64,000 bases of DNA, taken from the NCBI RefSeq assembly GCF_004362515.1, contig NZ_SNXU01000001.1:2914001-2978000 (forward strand). The letters run 5' to 3'. The DNA is from Actinokineospora alba (GTDB taxonomy: Bacteria; Actinomycetota; Actinomycetes; Mycobacteriales; Pseudonocardiaceae). A model generated the notes under the pieces. It made no database searches. It was given only the letters and a program-made list of their open reading frames with translations, and was not told the origin of the DNA. Each line of letters begins with the position of its first letter. Position 1 is the stretch's first letter. The translations under genes were made by a program, and so were the position numbers. Positions 32,363-40,804 of this stretch are shown one piece after another.

Positions 32363-33598
32363 TCATAGTCCGGTGTCGACGGTAAGCGAGCTGAAGCCGC
32401 GGAAACCGAGGTTCGTGTTGTACACGGGAGGTACGTCGGGAGCAACCCGCAGTGCCGGGAATCGGGTGGCCAAGGCGTGCAACGCCAGCGCTGTCTGCTC
32501 CCGCACCAGCGTGGCCCCGATGCAGTTGTGCGCTCCGCGGCCGAACGACAGGTGCGGGTTGGGCCTGCGGGTCAGGTCCAACGTCTCGGGATCGCGGAAC
32601 TGGTTCTCATCCCGGTTCGCGGCGCCGATGTAGAGGAGCACGGGCTGGCCCGCGGTGAACTTGTGGCCCTTGTAGGTGAAGTCCTCCGTGACCATGCGAC
32701 CGATGTACTGGACCGGGCCGTCGTACCGGAGGAACTCCTCCACCGCGTGCCGCAGGGTGCGGTCATTCTCCGTGATCAGGTGGCGCTGCTCCGGATGCCA
32801 CTCGAGCGACCAGGTCGCGTTGCCGATGAGGTACCGCAGCGGTTCCAGTCCGGCGAACATCAGGAGCATGGCCTGTCCGCACGCGTCGTCGAGGATGAAG
32901 CGGAAGTTGTCGGTCTCCTCCTCGACGAGCTTGGTGATCATCGTGGGGTTGTGCCGTCGCATGGCGTTGTGCGTCTGGTCGCGCAGGTAGCGGGCGAACG
33001 CGTGGATGGCCCGTTGTCCTCGGCGCAGGTCCTCCACCGTGAGCGAACTCGCGCCGAAGAGATAGGCGATGTCGTCGGACCATTCGGCGAGCTGCACGTG
33101 ATCGTCCATGGGCGCGCCAAGCAGCTGGGTGATGACCATCGCGGGCAATGGGCGCGCGAACTCGCTGATGAGGTCGTGCCTGCCGGACCAGCCCGCCAGG
33201 AGTGTGTCGATCGCCTTCTGGATGATCGGAGCGAGCTTATCCCTGGAGAACAAGTCGCACATCTTGTTCATGTGCTGGCGGCGGACCGCGTGGTCGTGGC
33301 CGTCGAAGAAGGCAACCCATCTCGTGAGCACGGGCACGATGTCGGCGAACTCTTGCTGCTGAGCCAACGGAAGCGCTTTGATGGGTAACGTGGCGCGGTT
33401 GTTGCTCAACCGAGGGTCGCGCAGCAGTGTGGTGATGTCGTCGTGAGCGAAGATGACCCAGGAGCCGCCGTACATGGAGGACTGGTGGATGGGCTCATCG
33501 TGGCGCATGGCCGCGTAGGTGGGATACGGGTCGGGGATGAGCTCAGGGTTGCTGAGCGAGAACGGATCCGCGGACAGCGCGACGGCGGCGGTGGTCAT
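32363..33598 (-). CDS. Cytochrome P450 with atypical I-helix
   Basis: Soluble bacterial P450 of 411 residues. Heme ligand Cys359 lies in LSFGRGAHNCIGATLVREQ, and ExxR appears as the helix AVEEFLRYDG. The I-helix segment reads LLMFAGLEPLRYLIGNA: the usual acid is kept as Glu252 but the conserved Thr is replaced by Pro253-Leu254, which normally impairs proton delivery for O2 activation and is seen in P450s with unusual chemistry or substrate-assisted catalysis. It follows the aldolase-type gene with a 12-bp gap and is the last gene of the prenyltransferase operon. The oxidised position on the product is unknown. Confidence 0.92.
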   Translation of the reverse strand: MTTAAVALSADPFSLSNPELIPDPYPTYAAMRHDEPIHQSSMYGGSWVIFAHDDITTLLRDPRLSNNRATLPIKALPLAQQQEFADIVPVLTRWVAFFDGHDHAVRRQHMNKMCDLFSRDKLAPIIQKAIDTLLAGWSGRHDLISEFARPLPAMVITQLLGAPMDDHVQLAEWSDDIAYLFGASSLTVEDLRRGQRAIHAFARYLRDQTHNAMRRHNPTMITKLVEEETDNFRFILDDACGQAMLLMFAGLEPLRYLIGNATWSLEWHPEQRHLITENDRTLRHAVEEFLRYDGPVQYIGRMVTEDFTYKGHKFTAGQPVLLYIGAANRDENQFRDPETLDLTRRPNPHLSFGRGAHNCIGATLVREQTALALHALATRFPALRVAPDVPPVYNTNLGFRGFSSLTVDTGL

Positions 33599-33610
33599 GG
33601 CGTTCCCCTG

Positions 33611-34393
33611 TCAGGCTTTTGGTGGCGGATTGTGGGAAGCGGCGCGGGCGAGCAGCCGCTGCGCGCTGGCGTAGCCGACCTGGTGGCTCCCGATCTGCGC
33701 GGCGGTGAGCCGGGCGACCTCGTCATCGAGCCGGATCGGAGTGCCTGCAGCTTGGGCGATCAGGCTGATGTAGCAGCAGGTGTCGAAAATGGTGAACCAC
33801 CACACGGCGGCGTCGAGCGTCTCGGCGACGGCGACCAGTCCGTGGTTGCGCAGAATCACGCCCTTGCACTCGCCGAGCGCGGCGGCGATCTGCTTGCCCT
33901 CGACGCGGTCGAAGACGATGCCGGTGAAGTCGTCGAAGATCGCGTGGTCCTCGAAGAACGCGGTGTGGTCCTGCGTGATGGGCTCCAGCAGCTTGCCGAG
34001 GCTGGAGTAGGCCCGGCCGTAGTTGGTGTGCAGGTGGATGGCGGCTTGGGTGTCGGGGCGGGCCGCGTGGATCTCGGCGTGGATCGAGAAGGCGGGCAGA
34101 TTCACCACGCCTTCACCTTCCACGGTGACGCCGCTGGGGCCGTCGACGCGGATGAGCTGGTCGGGCGTCATGTGCGCGAACGGCACCGTGATCGGGTTGG
34201 TCCAGAAGGTGTTGGTGTGCTCAGGGTCTCGCACGGTGATGATCCCGGCGATGCCCTCGTCGAAACCCTTTCCGGCGAAGTGCCAGAACGCGGCGGCCAG
34301 CCGGGACTTGAGGTGCGCACGAGCTTCCTGCGGATCGTCGAAGGACGCCTCTGGGAGGAACTGGTTGTCGGCGGGTTGGATGGTCTTGGTCAT
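33611..34393 (-). CDS. Class II aldolase/adducin family protein, CloR-like
   Basis: Metal-dependent protein of 260 residues with the class II aldolase fold: FDEGIAGIITVRDPEHTNTF near the N-terminus, the metal histidines His120 and His122 in IHLHTNYGRA, and His184 in LRNHGLVAV. Members include fuculose-phosphate aldolase and also CloR, which uses non-heme iron to convert prenylated 4-hydroxyphenylpyruvate to prenylated 4-hydroxybenzoate. The adjacent gene encodes a CloQ-like prenyltransferase, the natural partner of CloR, and sections such as ITQDHTAFFEDHAIFDDF look close to that enzyme. CloR-type oxidation is therefore my preferred reading; a plain aldolase is the alternative. Confidence 0.78.
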   Translation of the reverse strand: MTKTIQPADNQFLPEASFDDPQEARAHLKSRLAAAFWHFAGKGFDEGIAGIITVRDPEHTNTFWTNPITVPFAHMTPDQLIRVDGPSGVTVEGEGVVNLPAFSIHAEIHAARPDTQAAIHLHTNYGRAYSSLGKLLEPITQDHTAFFEDHAIFDDFTGIVFDRVEGKQIAAALGECKGVILRNHGLVAVAETLDAAVWWFTIFDTCCYISLIAQAAGTPIRLDDEVARLTAAQIGSHQVGYASAQRLLARAASHNPPPKA

Positions 34394-34424
34394 TTCTCGT
34401 CTCCTTGGGACTGTCGGTTCGGCG

Positions 34425-35315
34425 TCAGTTCGTCGCGTTCATCCACATGTCCAGCACCGTTCGGATGTCACCCCGGTACTGGCGTTCCGCTTTGATGTGG
34501 GAGCCGCGGCGGCCGAACTCCCAGCCGAGGACGTTGAAGTCGTTCGGGCTGACAGGGAACTCGCCGAAGAAGCGGGCGAGGCGCTCGGGCAGCGAGGGCA
34601 GGTCACACGCGGCGAAGTCCAGTACGGAGAAGCCGACGTCCAACGCGACGCCGTTGGTGGCGTTCACTGCGAGTGCGACGCAGTAGTCGCGCGAGATTTG
34701 CCGGACCACGGTGTCCGCGGTCTCGGCCGGGATGGCCGTACTCCCGGTCAAGGCCACGTACCGGTTGAGGTCCGCGGGGGACATCGGCCCGGCGACGTCG
34801 AAGTCCAGCACGACGGAGCCGGATCGCCAGTCGACCGCGGCGAAGCTGATGTGCCGCAAACCCATGTCAGCGAACTCGCCGATGCGGGCGGCCAGCGCAG
34901 GGGCGACCTCGGCCGCGCCGAGTATCTCGTCGTGCGGGCGTTTCGTGCCGAAGTAGAACCAGGTCTTGGTGAGGCCGAAGTCGGCGTCGAAGGAGCATGA
35001 ATGCAGTGGCTTTCCGTCGTACAACTTTGCCCACGACCTGGCCAACGGGAGCAGAGGGTGGTGCTGCCGGAGAAGGCCCGACGCGAGTGCTTGTTCTGTT
35101 GTGTCAACGGAATCGGTGGGGAACACGCGGTAGGACAGCGGTGCGCCTGCCTGACCGGTGGTGCGCCAGAGCACTGATCCTGTGTGGAACGGCTCGGGGA
35201 AGGCCGCGTACACGGCCGAGGCGACGTCCGGGTCGTGGGGGGCGCCGACAGCGGAGGCTGCCGCCACCAGGTCGCGCCGAAAGCTCTCAGCGGTGAAGGC
35301 GCGTGGCTCGACCAT
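34425..35315 (-). CDS. ABBA-fold aromatic prenyltransferase (CloQ/NovQ-like)
   Basis: Soluble aromatic prenyltransferase that needs no NDxxD motif. The start ATG 35315 (MVEPRAFTAESFRRDLVAAA) has AAAGGA 8 bp upstream; the product has 296 residues, close to the family length. Conserved pieces are TGSVLWRTTGQAGAPLSYR, DADFGLTKTWFYFGTKRP, LRHISFAAVDWRSGSVVLDF, SRDYCVALAVNATNG and NVLGWEFGRRGSHIKAERQY. CloQ and NovQ attach dimethylallyl to 4-hydroxyphenylpyruvate; the same substrate here is inferred from the CloR-like gene immediately downstream (31-bp gap). It heads the operon prenyltransferase - CloR-like - P450. Confidence 0.9.
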   Translation of the reverse strand: MVEPRAFTAESFRRDLVAAASAVGAPHDPDVASAVYAAFPEPFHTGSVLWRTTGQAGAPLSYRVFPTDSVDTTEQALASGLLRQHHPLLPLARSWAKLYDGKPLHSCSFDADFGLTKTWFYFGTKRPHDEILGAAEVAPALAARIGEFADMGLRHISFAAVDWRSGSVVLDFDVAGPMSPADLNRYVALTGSTAIPAETADTVVRQISRDYCVALAVNATNGVALDVGFSVLDFAACDLPSLPERLARFFGEFPVSPNDFNVLGWEFGRRGSHIKAERQYRGDIRTVLDMWMNATN

Positions 35316-35899
35316 GAAGCGATCCTTTCGATAGGCGTGCGTCAGCTCGGAATGAAGAGCGGTGACGGTGGGAGGTTGTTGCCTCGGGGATATGTCCAGC
35401 AAATATTAAGACTTGCTTAAGCGGAGAGGAAGGCTATGGATCTCGTTATTTCTTGACGATTCAACCCGCGGCGATGGCTGGATTTGTTTCATGCGAAACA
35501 ATCTCCTCCAGGCAGGCCAAATCCGCGCATCTATGCAGGTCAGAGCTTGATCGGCGGCGAACCTGACGATCTTCTCGGGTGTAGTCCTTTGGTGACGAAG
35601 AGAGTCGGACGTTGAGACTCGGGGCAAAAGGGCAATGTTGGACGACCAGGAGGGCAATCCGCTTTCTCGTATTGTGTCAGGTGTCGTAGAATTTACGGTC
35701 CGAAATTTCGTCCGCGATCGTATCAAGTGGACTTAACATGTTTTGAGTGGGGAAAGTCGCATTCCTTGCCACGTCTGTTCACAGCGAGTACTTGGCCGGC
35801 GACGCATCATTTATAAGGACCATGTCAGGTCGGACAGCGCGCAAAGATCGCCGCGCTGACTGCCGTCGTCCAGATGCTTTGGGTCGTTGTCTTGTCGAC
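35316..35899. promoter_or_regulatory. Promoter region of the prenyltransferase operon with repeat motifs
   Basis: 584 bp without a gene, AT-richer than its surroundings. TTAAG occurs at 35406-35410 and 35417-35421, exactly 11 bp apart, about 90-105 bp upstream of the prenyltransferase start. A perfect 7-bp inverted repeat TTGTTTC-ATGC-GAAACAA spans 35484-35501. The 11-bp spacing fits SARP or OmpR-type activators and the inverted repeat fits a dimeric regulator. Functions are inference. Confidence 0.5.
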
Positions 35900-38191
35900 T
35901 CAGTCGGCCGACGTAGCCCCTTCGGCGGGCAGCAAGGCGAGTTCCGCCTCGGCGCGCTCGCGTTCGTCGCGGTTGACCGTGTTGTCGAACAGGTCGATCG
36001 CGAGCGACAGTTGAGTTCGCGCCTGCTGGTGTTTCCCGGCATTGCGCCAGGCGGTGCCTTCGCGTAGCAGCAGTTCCGCTTTGTTGTGGTAGTGATAGGC
36101 GGGTTGGCCTGGCACAGTGAGTTCGGCCGCTTCGTGGAAGTGTTGTGCTGCTTCGTCCCAGTGCTCCAGGCCCGCGAGGCAGTCGCCGATGTGCGTGAGC
36201 GCGAGCACCGTCACCTTGGCGGCCATTTCCGGGTTGGTCTGGTCGGCTCGGCTCTTCGCCTCGGACAGCAACGGGCTGAGCAACGCCAGCGCCTCTGGGA
36301 ACCGGCCGAACGCCTCCAGCGTGGCACCCAGCGAGAGTGTCATCCAGAACCTGGTCACCCAGAAGTCATACCCCGTCGACATCTCGTAGGCGCGCTGGCT
36401 GCGCTGCATGCCCTCCTCGATCTGTCCAAGGCTCAGCAGCGTCGAGCCCAGGATCGAGTTCGCGATTGTGATCCCCAAGCGGTAGTCGATCTCCTCGGCG
36501 AGTGCCAGTGCCGGACGGAGCGTGCTCAGCGCGCGTTCACTGTCGGCCAGGCCCCATTGATACGCCGATCCGAGCTGGGTGAGCAGGTCGACCTCCGCGA
36601 TTCGGTCGCCCAGCGCCCTCGCCGCGTTCACGCCGAACTCGAACACCTCGTTCCAGCGGTGTCGCGACTCCCTGCCATGTGAGTAGTTGTGCAGCGTCCA
36701 GGTGCAGTCGACCACCTCGCGGTGCCATCCGAGCGCCGCCGCCTGCCGCAATGCCGCCAACCAGTTGGTTGCCTCGTGGTCCAGCCACTCCTTGGCCGCG
36801 TCCTGCGATTGGAACGGGCTGTCCGCGGGCACCTCGGACACGGTGGAGAGGAACAACCGGCCCGCCGCCGTGGTCTTCTCCAGTATGTAGGCGCAGAGAC
36901 CCTCGTTGAGCTGTGCCCGCACGTCGCCAGGCTCATCCGCCGCCAAGCGTTCGCCTGCGAAGAGGCGGATCAGGTCGTGGAACTGCAGCCGCATCGGCGC
37001 GGACATCACATTCAGCAATGACGCCTCGACCAGTTCGTCCAGGTAGGCGTCGATCTCGGCGGGGGATACTCCGGTCGCGATGGTGGCGAGGTCGTCATCG
37101 AAGTGAGCGCCAGGGACGAGAGCGAGGCGGCGGAACACCAACTGCGCCCCGGGACTGAGCCTGCGCAGCGAGACCTCGAACGCCGAGCGTAGTTGCAGGT
37201 CGCCTGCCGACAGCGAGTCCAGCCGTGTCCGTTCGTCCTGCAACTGTCGCACCAGGTAGGCGAGCGACCAGTGTCGCCGGGTCGCCAGGCGGTTGCCGAC
37301 GATCCGCACTGCCAGGGGGAGGTTGCTGCACAGGCGCACTACCTCGGCGGCGGCTTCTGGTTCGCCTCGCACGAGCTCATCGCCGACAATTTCGGCCAAG
37401 AGGTCGAGTGAACTCACCGCGGGCAACACATCGAGGGTGAGCCAGTGGGCCGCCTCCAGCCCTGCAAGCGAACGGCGGGATGTGACGATCGTCAGGCTGC
37501 GCTCACCACTGCTCAGCAGCGGCCGGACCTGGGCCTCGTCCGCGGCGTTGTCCAGTACGACCAGCACACGACGATCCCGCAACAACGTGCGGAACAGTGA
37601 GCTGCGGTCGATCTCAAGAGCCGGGATACGGTTGGCCGGGACGCCGAGCGTGGTCAGCATCCGCTCCAACGCCGCGGCCGCGGAGATCGGGTGATCGTCG
37701 ACGCCCCGCAGGTCGAGGGCGAGACAGCCGTCCGGGAATTGCGCGGTGAGACGGTCAGCGGCCGCCACGGCGAGTGAGGTCTTGCCTACTCCAGGTGGCC
37801 CCATCACGACCATGACGCCACCCGTTTCGGCCGCACGGGACAGCTGTTCCAGCTCGCGTTCCCTGCCGACCAGCGCGGGCGCCGCAGGCAGCGCGTACAA
37901 CATCGTCCTGTTGCCCGAACGAAGAGACCGCCGACGCCCTTCCTTGGCCAGCAGGATGAACGACTCCCGTTCATCTCCGCCTAGCTTGAGCGCGCTGGCC
38001 AGCAACTCAGCCGACCGTTCCTGTGCGGCGGATGCTCGTCCGTGTTCCAGCTCTCGCAGTGCGCGAACGCTCAAGCCCGACAACCTGGCCATGTCCGATT
38101 GCGACAGCCTGGCTGCGGTTCGATACCGCAGCAGTACCTGGCCGAAAGCCGGTCCAGATGGCGAGTCAGCGAGGCTGGTCATGCCGGACAT
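35900..38191 (-). CDS. XRE-type HTH / NB-ARC / TPR regulator (second copy)
   Basis: Paralogue of the regulator at 28073-30295, 763 residues. The helix-turn-helix covers about residues 28-62 (RLSQSDMARLSGLSVRALRE), nearly the same as in the first copy. Walker A GPPGVGKT is at 131-138 and Walker B is RRVLVVLDNAADEAQVRPLL, followed by SNLPLAVRIVGNRLATRRHW. The C-terminal part is TPR-like. It reads toward the prenyltransferase operon and brackets the locus together with the first copy. The start may be ATG 38191 or ATG 38182; neither has a strong ribosome site. Confidence 0.9.
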   Translation of the reverse strand: MSGMTSLADSPSGPAFGQVLLRYRTAARLSQSDMARLSGLSVRALRELEHGRASAAQERSAELLASALKLGGDERESFILLAKEGRRRSLRSGNRTMLYALPAAPALVGRERELEQLSRAAETGGVMVVMGPPGVGKTSLAVAAADRLTAQFPDGCLALDLRGVDDHPISAAAALERMLTTLGVPANRIPALEIDRSSLFRTLLRDRRVLVVLDNAADEAQVRPLLSSGERSLTIVTSRRSLAGLEAAHWLTLDVLPAVSSLDLLAEIVGDELVRGEPEAAAEVVRLCSNLPLAVRIVGNRLATRRHWSLAYLVRQLQDERTRLDSLSAGDLQLRSAFEVSLRRLSPGAQLVFRRLALVPGAHFDDDLATIATGVSPAEIDAYLDELVEASLLNVMSAPMRLQFHDLIRLFAGERLAADEPGDVRAQLNEGLCAYILEKTTAAGRLFLSTVSEVPADSPFQSQDAAKEWLDHEATNWLAALRQAAALGWHREVVDCTWTLHNYSHGRESRHRWNEVFEFGVNAARALGDRIAEVDLLTQLGSAYQWGLADSERALSTLRPALALAEEIDYRLGITIANSILGSTLLSLGQIEEGMQRSQRAYEMSTGYDFWVTRFWMTLSLGATLEAFGRFPEALALLSPLLSEAKSRADQTNPEMAAKVTVLALTHIGDCLAGLEHWDEAAQHFHEAAELTVPGQPAYHYHNKAELLLREGTAWRNAGKHQQARTQLSLAIDLFDNTVNRDERERAEAELALLPAEGATSAD

Positions 38192-38422
38192 TCAACTCGC
38201 GTCCTGCGGGAGATGGAAGCGGTGTTACCAATGTTGGCGTACTTGCTCACACAACGCACGCAAGCGGTCATCGGGAGTGACGTTCCTGGTCACGAGACTG
38301 CGTCAAGTCCTGATCTACGATAGTGCCGGTCTTCCTCAACCCGGGTCGCCGCGGGCGGCGCTGTCCGCGGGTGGCACGGACAACGCCGCCGTGGGCTCGG
38401 TTCGCGACTGGCGGATGGGTGC
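38192..38422. other. Short region between regulator and ricin-like fragment
   Basis: No gene recognised. It likely contains the promoter of the second NB-ARC regulator and then rearranged DNA. Confidence 0.3.
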
Positions 38423-38535
38423 TCAGCGGAGGATGAGGCGCCAACGCTGAATAGTTGCCGCCGTTGCATTTGAGCCCGTACGCCTGACCGTTCCAGTTGG
38501 AGTCCACGCACAGGCCGCCCCGGGCGGAGTGAGGT
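38423..38535 (-). pseudogene. Frameshifted fragment of a ricin-type lectin-like secreted protein
   Basis: One minus frame reads GGLCVDSNWNGQAYGLKCNG then GNY, and the continuation IQRWRLILR with a stop at 38423 is in a second frame. Joined, this is a CLDSN...NGGNYQRW repeat like those in the intact secreted protein at 39838-40383 (CLDSNFAGDVYTNPCNWDN, QYQRW). Only one repeat survives. Confidence 0.55.
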
Positions 38536-38559
38536 TCCCCTCGGGAGTCGGACACCGGG

Positions 38560-38860
38560 GTTTCATGCCGCGAGGGCGATGTGGACTGTGGCTGATGCGG
38601 GTTTCGTGTGGGGTTCGGTAGCCGAGTGTCGAATGTAGACGGTCGTGATTGTAGTTGTCGAGGTTGTCGAGGTAGTCGGGCGTGGTCTCGGCTGTCGAAA
38701 CCCTGGGAGCCCATCTCGGCTTTGAGGGTGGCGAAGAACGACTCGGCGACGGCGTAGTAGGAGCCGACTCTGCCCATCGACGATCGTGCGCCCAGGGCGG
38801 CGAGCGTGTGGCGGAACTCGGCCGAGGTGTATTGGGCGGATTCAACTGGTCGTCGCAAAA
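38560..38860 (-). pseudogene. IS3-family transposase C-terminal fragment
   Basis: The integrase core end is readable as QYTSAEFRHTLAALGARSSM then GRVGSYYAVAESFFATLKAE; the usual VGSCYDNAxAES motif has lost the Asp-Asn and the frame shifts after DSRDHAR. The rest of OrfB (HDRLHSTLGYRTPHE) is in another frame. Upstream catalytic sequence is missing. Inactive remnant. Confidence 0.7.
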
Positions 38861-38883
38861 CCCCTTGATCGAGAGGTGGAGCT

Positions 38884-39400
38884 ATGGCAGGCGGGCCGAG
38901 GCAGAGGCAGGTTCGGGAGTACCGGGGATAGCTGCCGTCACCGGGCCTGCCGACGGTCGCGTGGTGCGAGGATTGTGTGAGGTTCTGGGCTGCGATCGCG
39001 ACCGGCGTTCTGACCGATGACGCCTCGGCTGCGGCCGGTGTGTCGTCGCCGGTCGGCTACCAGTGGTTCCGTCACGCTGGCGGGGTGAAGCCGCGACTGC
39101 CGACGACGGTTTCTGGCCGGTACTTGTCGTTCGTCGAGCGTGAGGACATCGCGTTGTTGCGCGCTCAAGGTCTCGGCGTGCGCGAGGTTGCCAGGCGGTT
39201 GGGCCGGGATGCCTCGACGATCTCCCGAGAGCTGCGCCGCAACGCGTCCACCCGGACCTACGGTGTCGACTGCAAGGCCTCGACGGCGTAGTGGCATGCC
39301 GAACGGCGCGCGAGGCGCCCGAAGGTCGCCAAGCTCGTCGTCAACGAGCGGCTGCGGGACTATGTCCAGCAGCGCTTGTCCGGTGAGGTCCGTGACCGAT
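38884..39400 (+). pseudogene. IS30-type transposase N-terminal remnant
   Basis: The piece FWAAIATGVLTDDASAAAGV, GYQWFRHAGGVKPRLP, YLSFVEREDIALLRAQGLGV and REVARRLGRDASTISRELRR is the N-terminal DNA-binding region of IS30 transposases. It is preceded by an out-of-frame start region (MAGGPRQRQVREYRG, stop) and followed by a nonsense codon at about 39289-39291, after which the same frame still reads WHAERRARRPKVAKLVVNER. The catalytic core is absent. Confidence 0.72.
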
Positions 39401-39761
39401 CCTGTCCCTCAAACGGGGCAACCCCAGCACCGGCTGGGCTCTGTTGGGACGCCGGTAGGCTGGAACTGTCAGCCTTGACCGTGCAGGCCGTACTGGTGCG
39501 CTGCCGGATCAACAACCGGCTCTCCTCGCATCGATCGGCTCACCGGCTGACCAGCCTCCCTCGACGCAAATCCAGTTGGCCCTGGTAGGGCGTCGATCGT
39601 CACCGTCGGCGCCTTCACGACTACTCCTTCCTGCAGGTCACGGCAGTAGCTCACCGCAGATGCCGAGTGCCAAGAGTCAAGAGTCAATCGGGCAGTCAGG
39701 GCTACCTGACCGGTGCGCGCGCGCCCCCGGCTATCGCACTCAGTCCTCTGCGGGGCTACCG
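39401..39761. other. Rearranged non-coding DNA downstream of the IS30 remnant
   Basis: No frame with family character on either strand. It separates transposase debris from the promoter of the secreted ricin-like gene. Confidence 0.35.
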
Positions 39762-39779
39762 TCTTAATATTCTCTTAAT
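39762..39779. promoter_or_regulatory. 11-bp spaced TCTTAAT direct repeat upstream of ricin-like gene
   Basis: TCTTAAT occurs at 39762-39768 and 39773-39779, 11 bp apart and about 60-75 bp before the start of the secreted protein gene. The minus-strand reading (ATTAAGAGAATATTAAGA) closely resembles the box upstream of the second ricin-like gene at 45130-45144, which suggests shared control. Confidence 0.5.
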
Positions 39780-39837
39780 GGCGCCGGCGGAATTTGGTGG
39801 CCGCTTGGGTCATTCGTGTCCAAACTGGGAGATCGCC

Positions 39838-40383
39838 ATGGAGTCAAATCGATTCATTCGTCGGCATCTGCTTCGGGGCCTTGCCTTTGTTGTGGCGTCC
39901 ATCACCACCCTAGTTGTGGTCGCCCCGGCTGCGCAGGCCTACGACAACGGGCAGTTCGAGTTCCTCTACGACAACGGCGCCCGTTCGGGGCAATGTCTGG
40001 ACAGCAACTTCGCCGGTGACGTTTACACCAACCCGTGCAACTGGGACAACCAGTACCAGCGCTGGCTGGTCACGAAGACGAACACCACCTCGGCTATCGA
40101 CGGCCATCAGCAGTACCGGCTCAAGAATGCGGCGACGAACCTCTACTTGACCCAGTACCGCGTAAATGGGCCGGTCGTCTTCACGGCGCCGTTTGGATCT
40201 TTCTCGTCGGACTATCAGAAGATCGACGGGGTTGGTTCCAGCTGGGCAAACGTGACCTTGAGGTCTTCTCACAGCAACGCCACCAACATGGCTCCGCCCA
40301 TCTGCGTGACACGCTACTCAAATGCTCAGGTGTACTCGGCAGATTGTGGGCAGCCCAACCAGCACTGGGTGCTGAACAAATGA
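39838..40383 (+). CDS. Secreted ricin-type (beta-trefoil-like) protein
   Basis: Exported protein of 181 residues. ATG 39838 (MESNRFIRRHLLRGLAFVVA) follows GGGAGA. A Sec signal peptide ends around VVVAPAAQA before YDNGQFEFLYDNG. The mature part carries CLDSNFAGDVYTNPCNWDN followed by QYQRW and a final CGQPNQHWVLNK, the QxW-type repeats of ricin B-like sugar-binding folds, with four or more cysteines. A carbohydrate-binding or defence role outside the cell is likely for the fold but unproven. A second family member is at 45194-45745 and a fragment at 38423-38535. Confidence 0.78.
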   Translation: MESNRFIRRHLLRGLAFVVASITTLVVVAPAAQAYDNGQFEFLYDNGARSGQCLDSNFAGDVYTNPCNWDNQYQRWLVTKTNTTSAIDGHQQYRLKNAATNLYLTQYRVNGPVVFTAPFGSFSSDYQKIDGVGSSWANVTLRSSHSNATNMAPPICVTRYSNAQVYSADCGQPNQHWVLNK

Positions 40384-40420
40384 CGTCACAATGCGGTAGA
40401 TTCGCGAATTAGGTAGATCG

Positions 40421-40466
40421 TGACGGCCCGCCCGGAAGTCGAAAGAGTCTTCCGGGCGGGTCGTCA
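40421..40466. terminator. Strong hairpin terminator after the ricin-like gene
   Basis: An 18-bp stem (arms 40421-40438 and 40449-40466, one G-T wobble) with a 10-base loop, starting 37 bp after the stop codon. No T-run follows. Confidence 0.85.
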
Positions 40467-40649
40467 CGGCGTGGTTTGGCTATCGCTCTGACGTCGTCCT
40501 TTTGTGGCAACTCGGGTTTGTTGTAGATTTCGAAAGTGCGCTCAGCTTGTTCTTTAACCCATCGGCATCGAGGGTCGGCCCTGGCTGATCATGAACGTAG
40601 GCCTTGGTTGATCATTCCTCTTGTGACGGAGTGAAGATCGATCCAAGGG

Positions 40650-40797
40650 CAGCGTGACGAGTGTGCACGATCCTGGCAGTGAGGCCAGTGCGCCGAAACC
40701 CGGCAAGCCCGGCCCTGGGCGCCCACCTGGCTCCAAGAACCGCAAGCCAGCCGTATGCCATGACGTCGGAAAACGTCAAGCGCGACCAGGGACGTAA
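40650..40797 (+). pseudogene. C-terminal scrap of a transposase
   Basis: The frame ending at the stop 40795-40797 reads GSEASAPKPGKPGPGRPPGS then KNRKPAVCHDVGKR. This Gly-Pro-rich tail with PGRPPGSKNR is typical of the C-terminus of some actinobacterial transposases. No catalytic part remains. Confidence 0.45.
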
Positions 40798-40804
40798 AAC
40801 AAGA

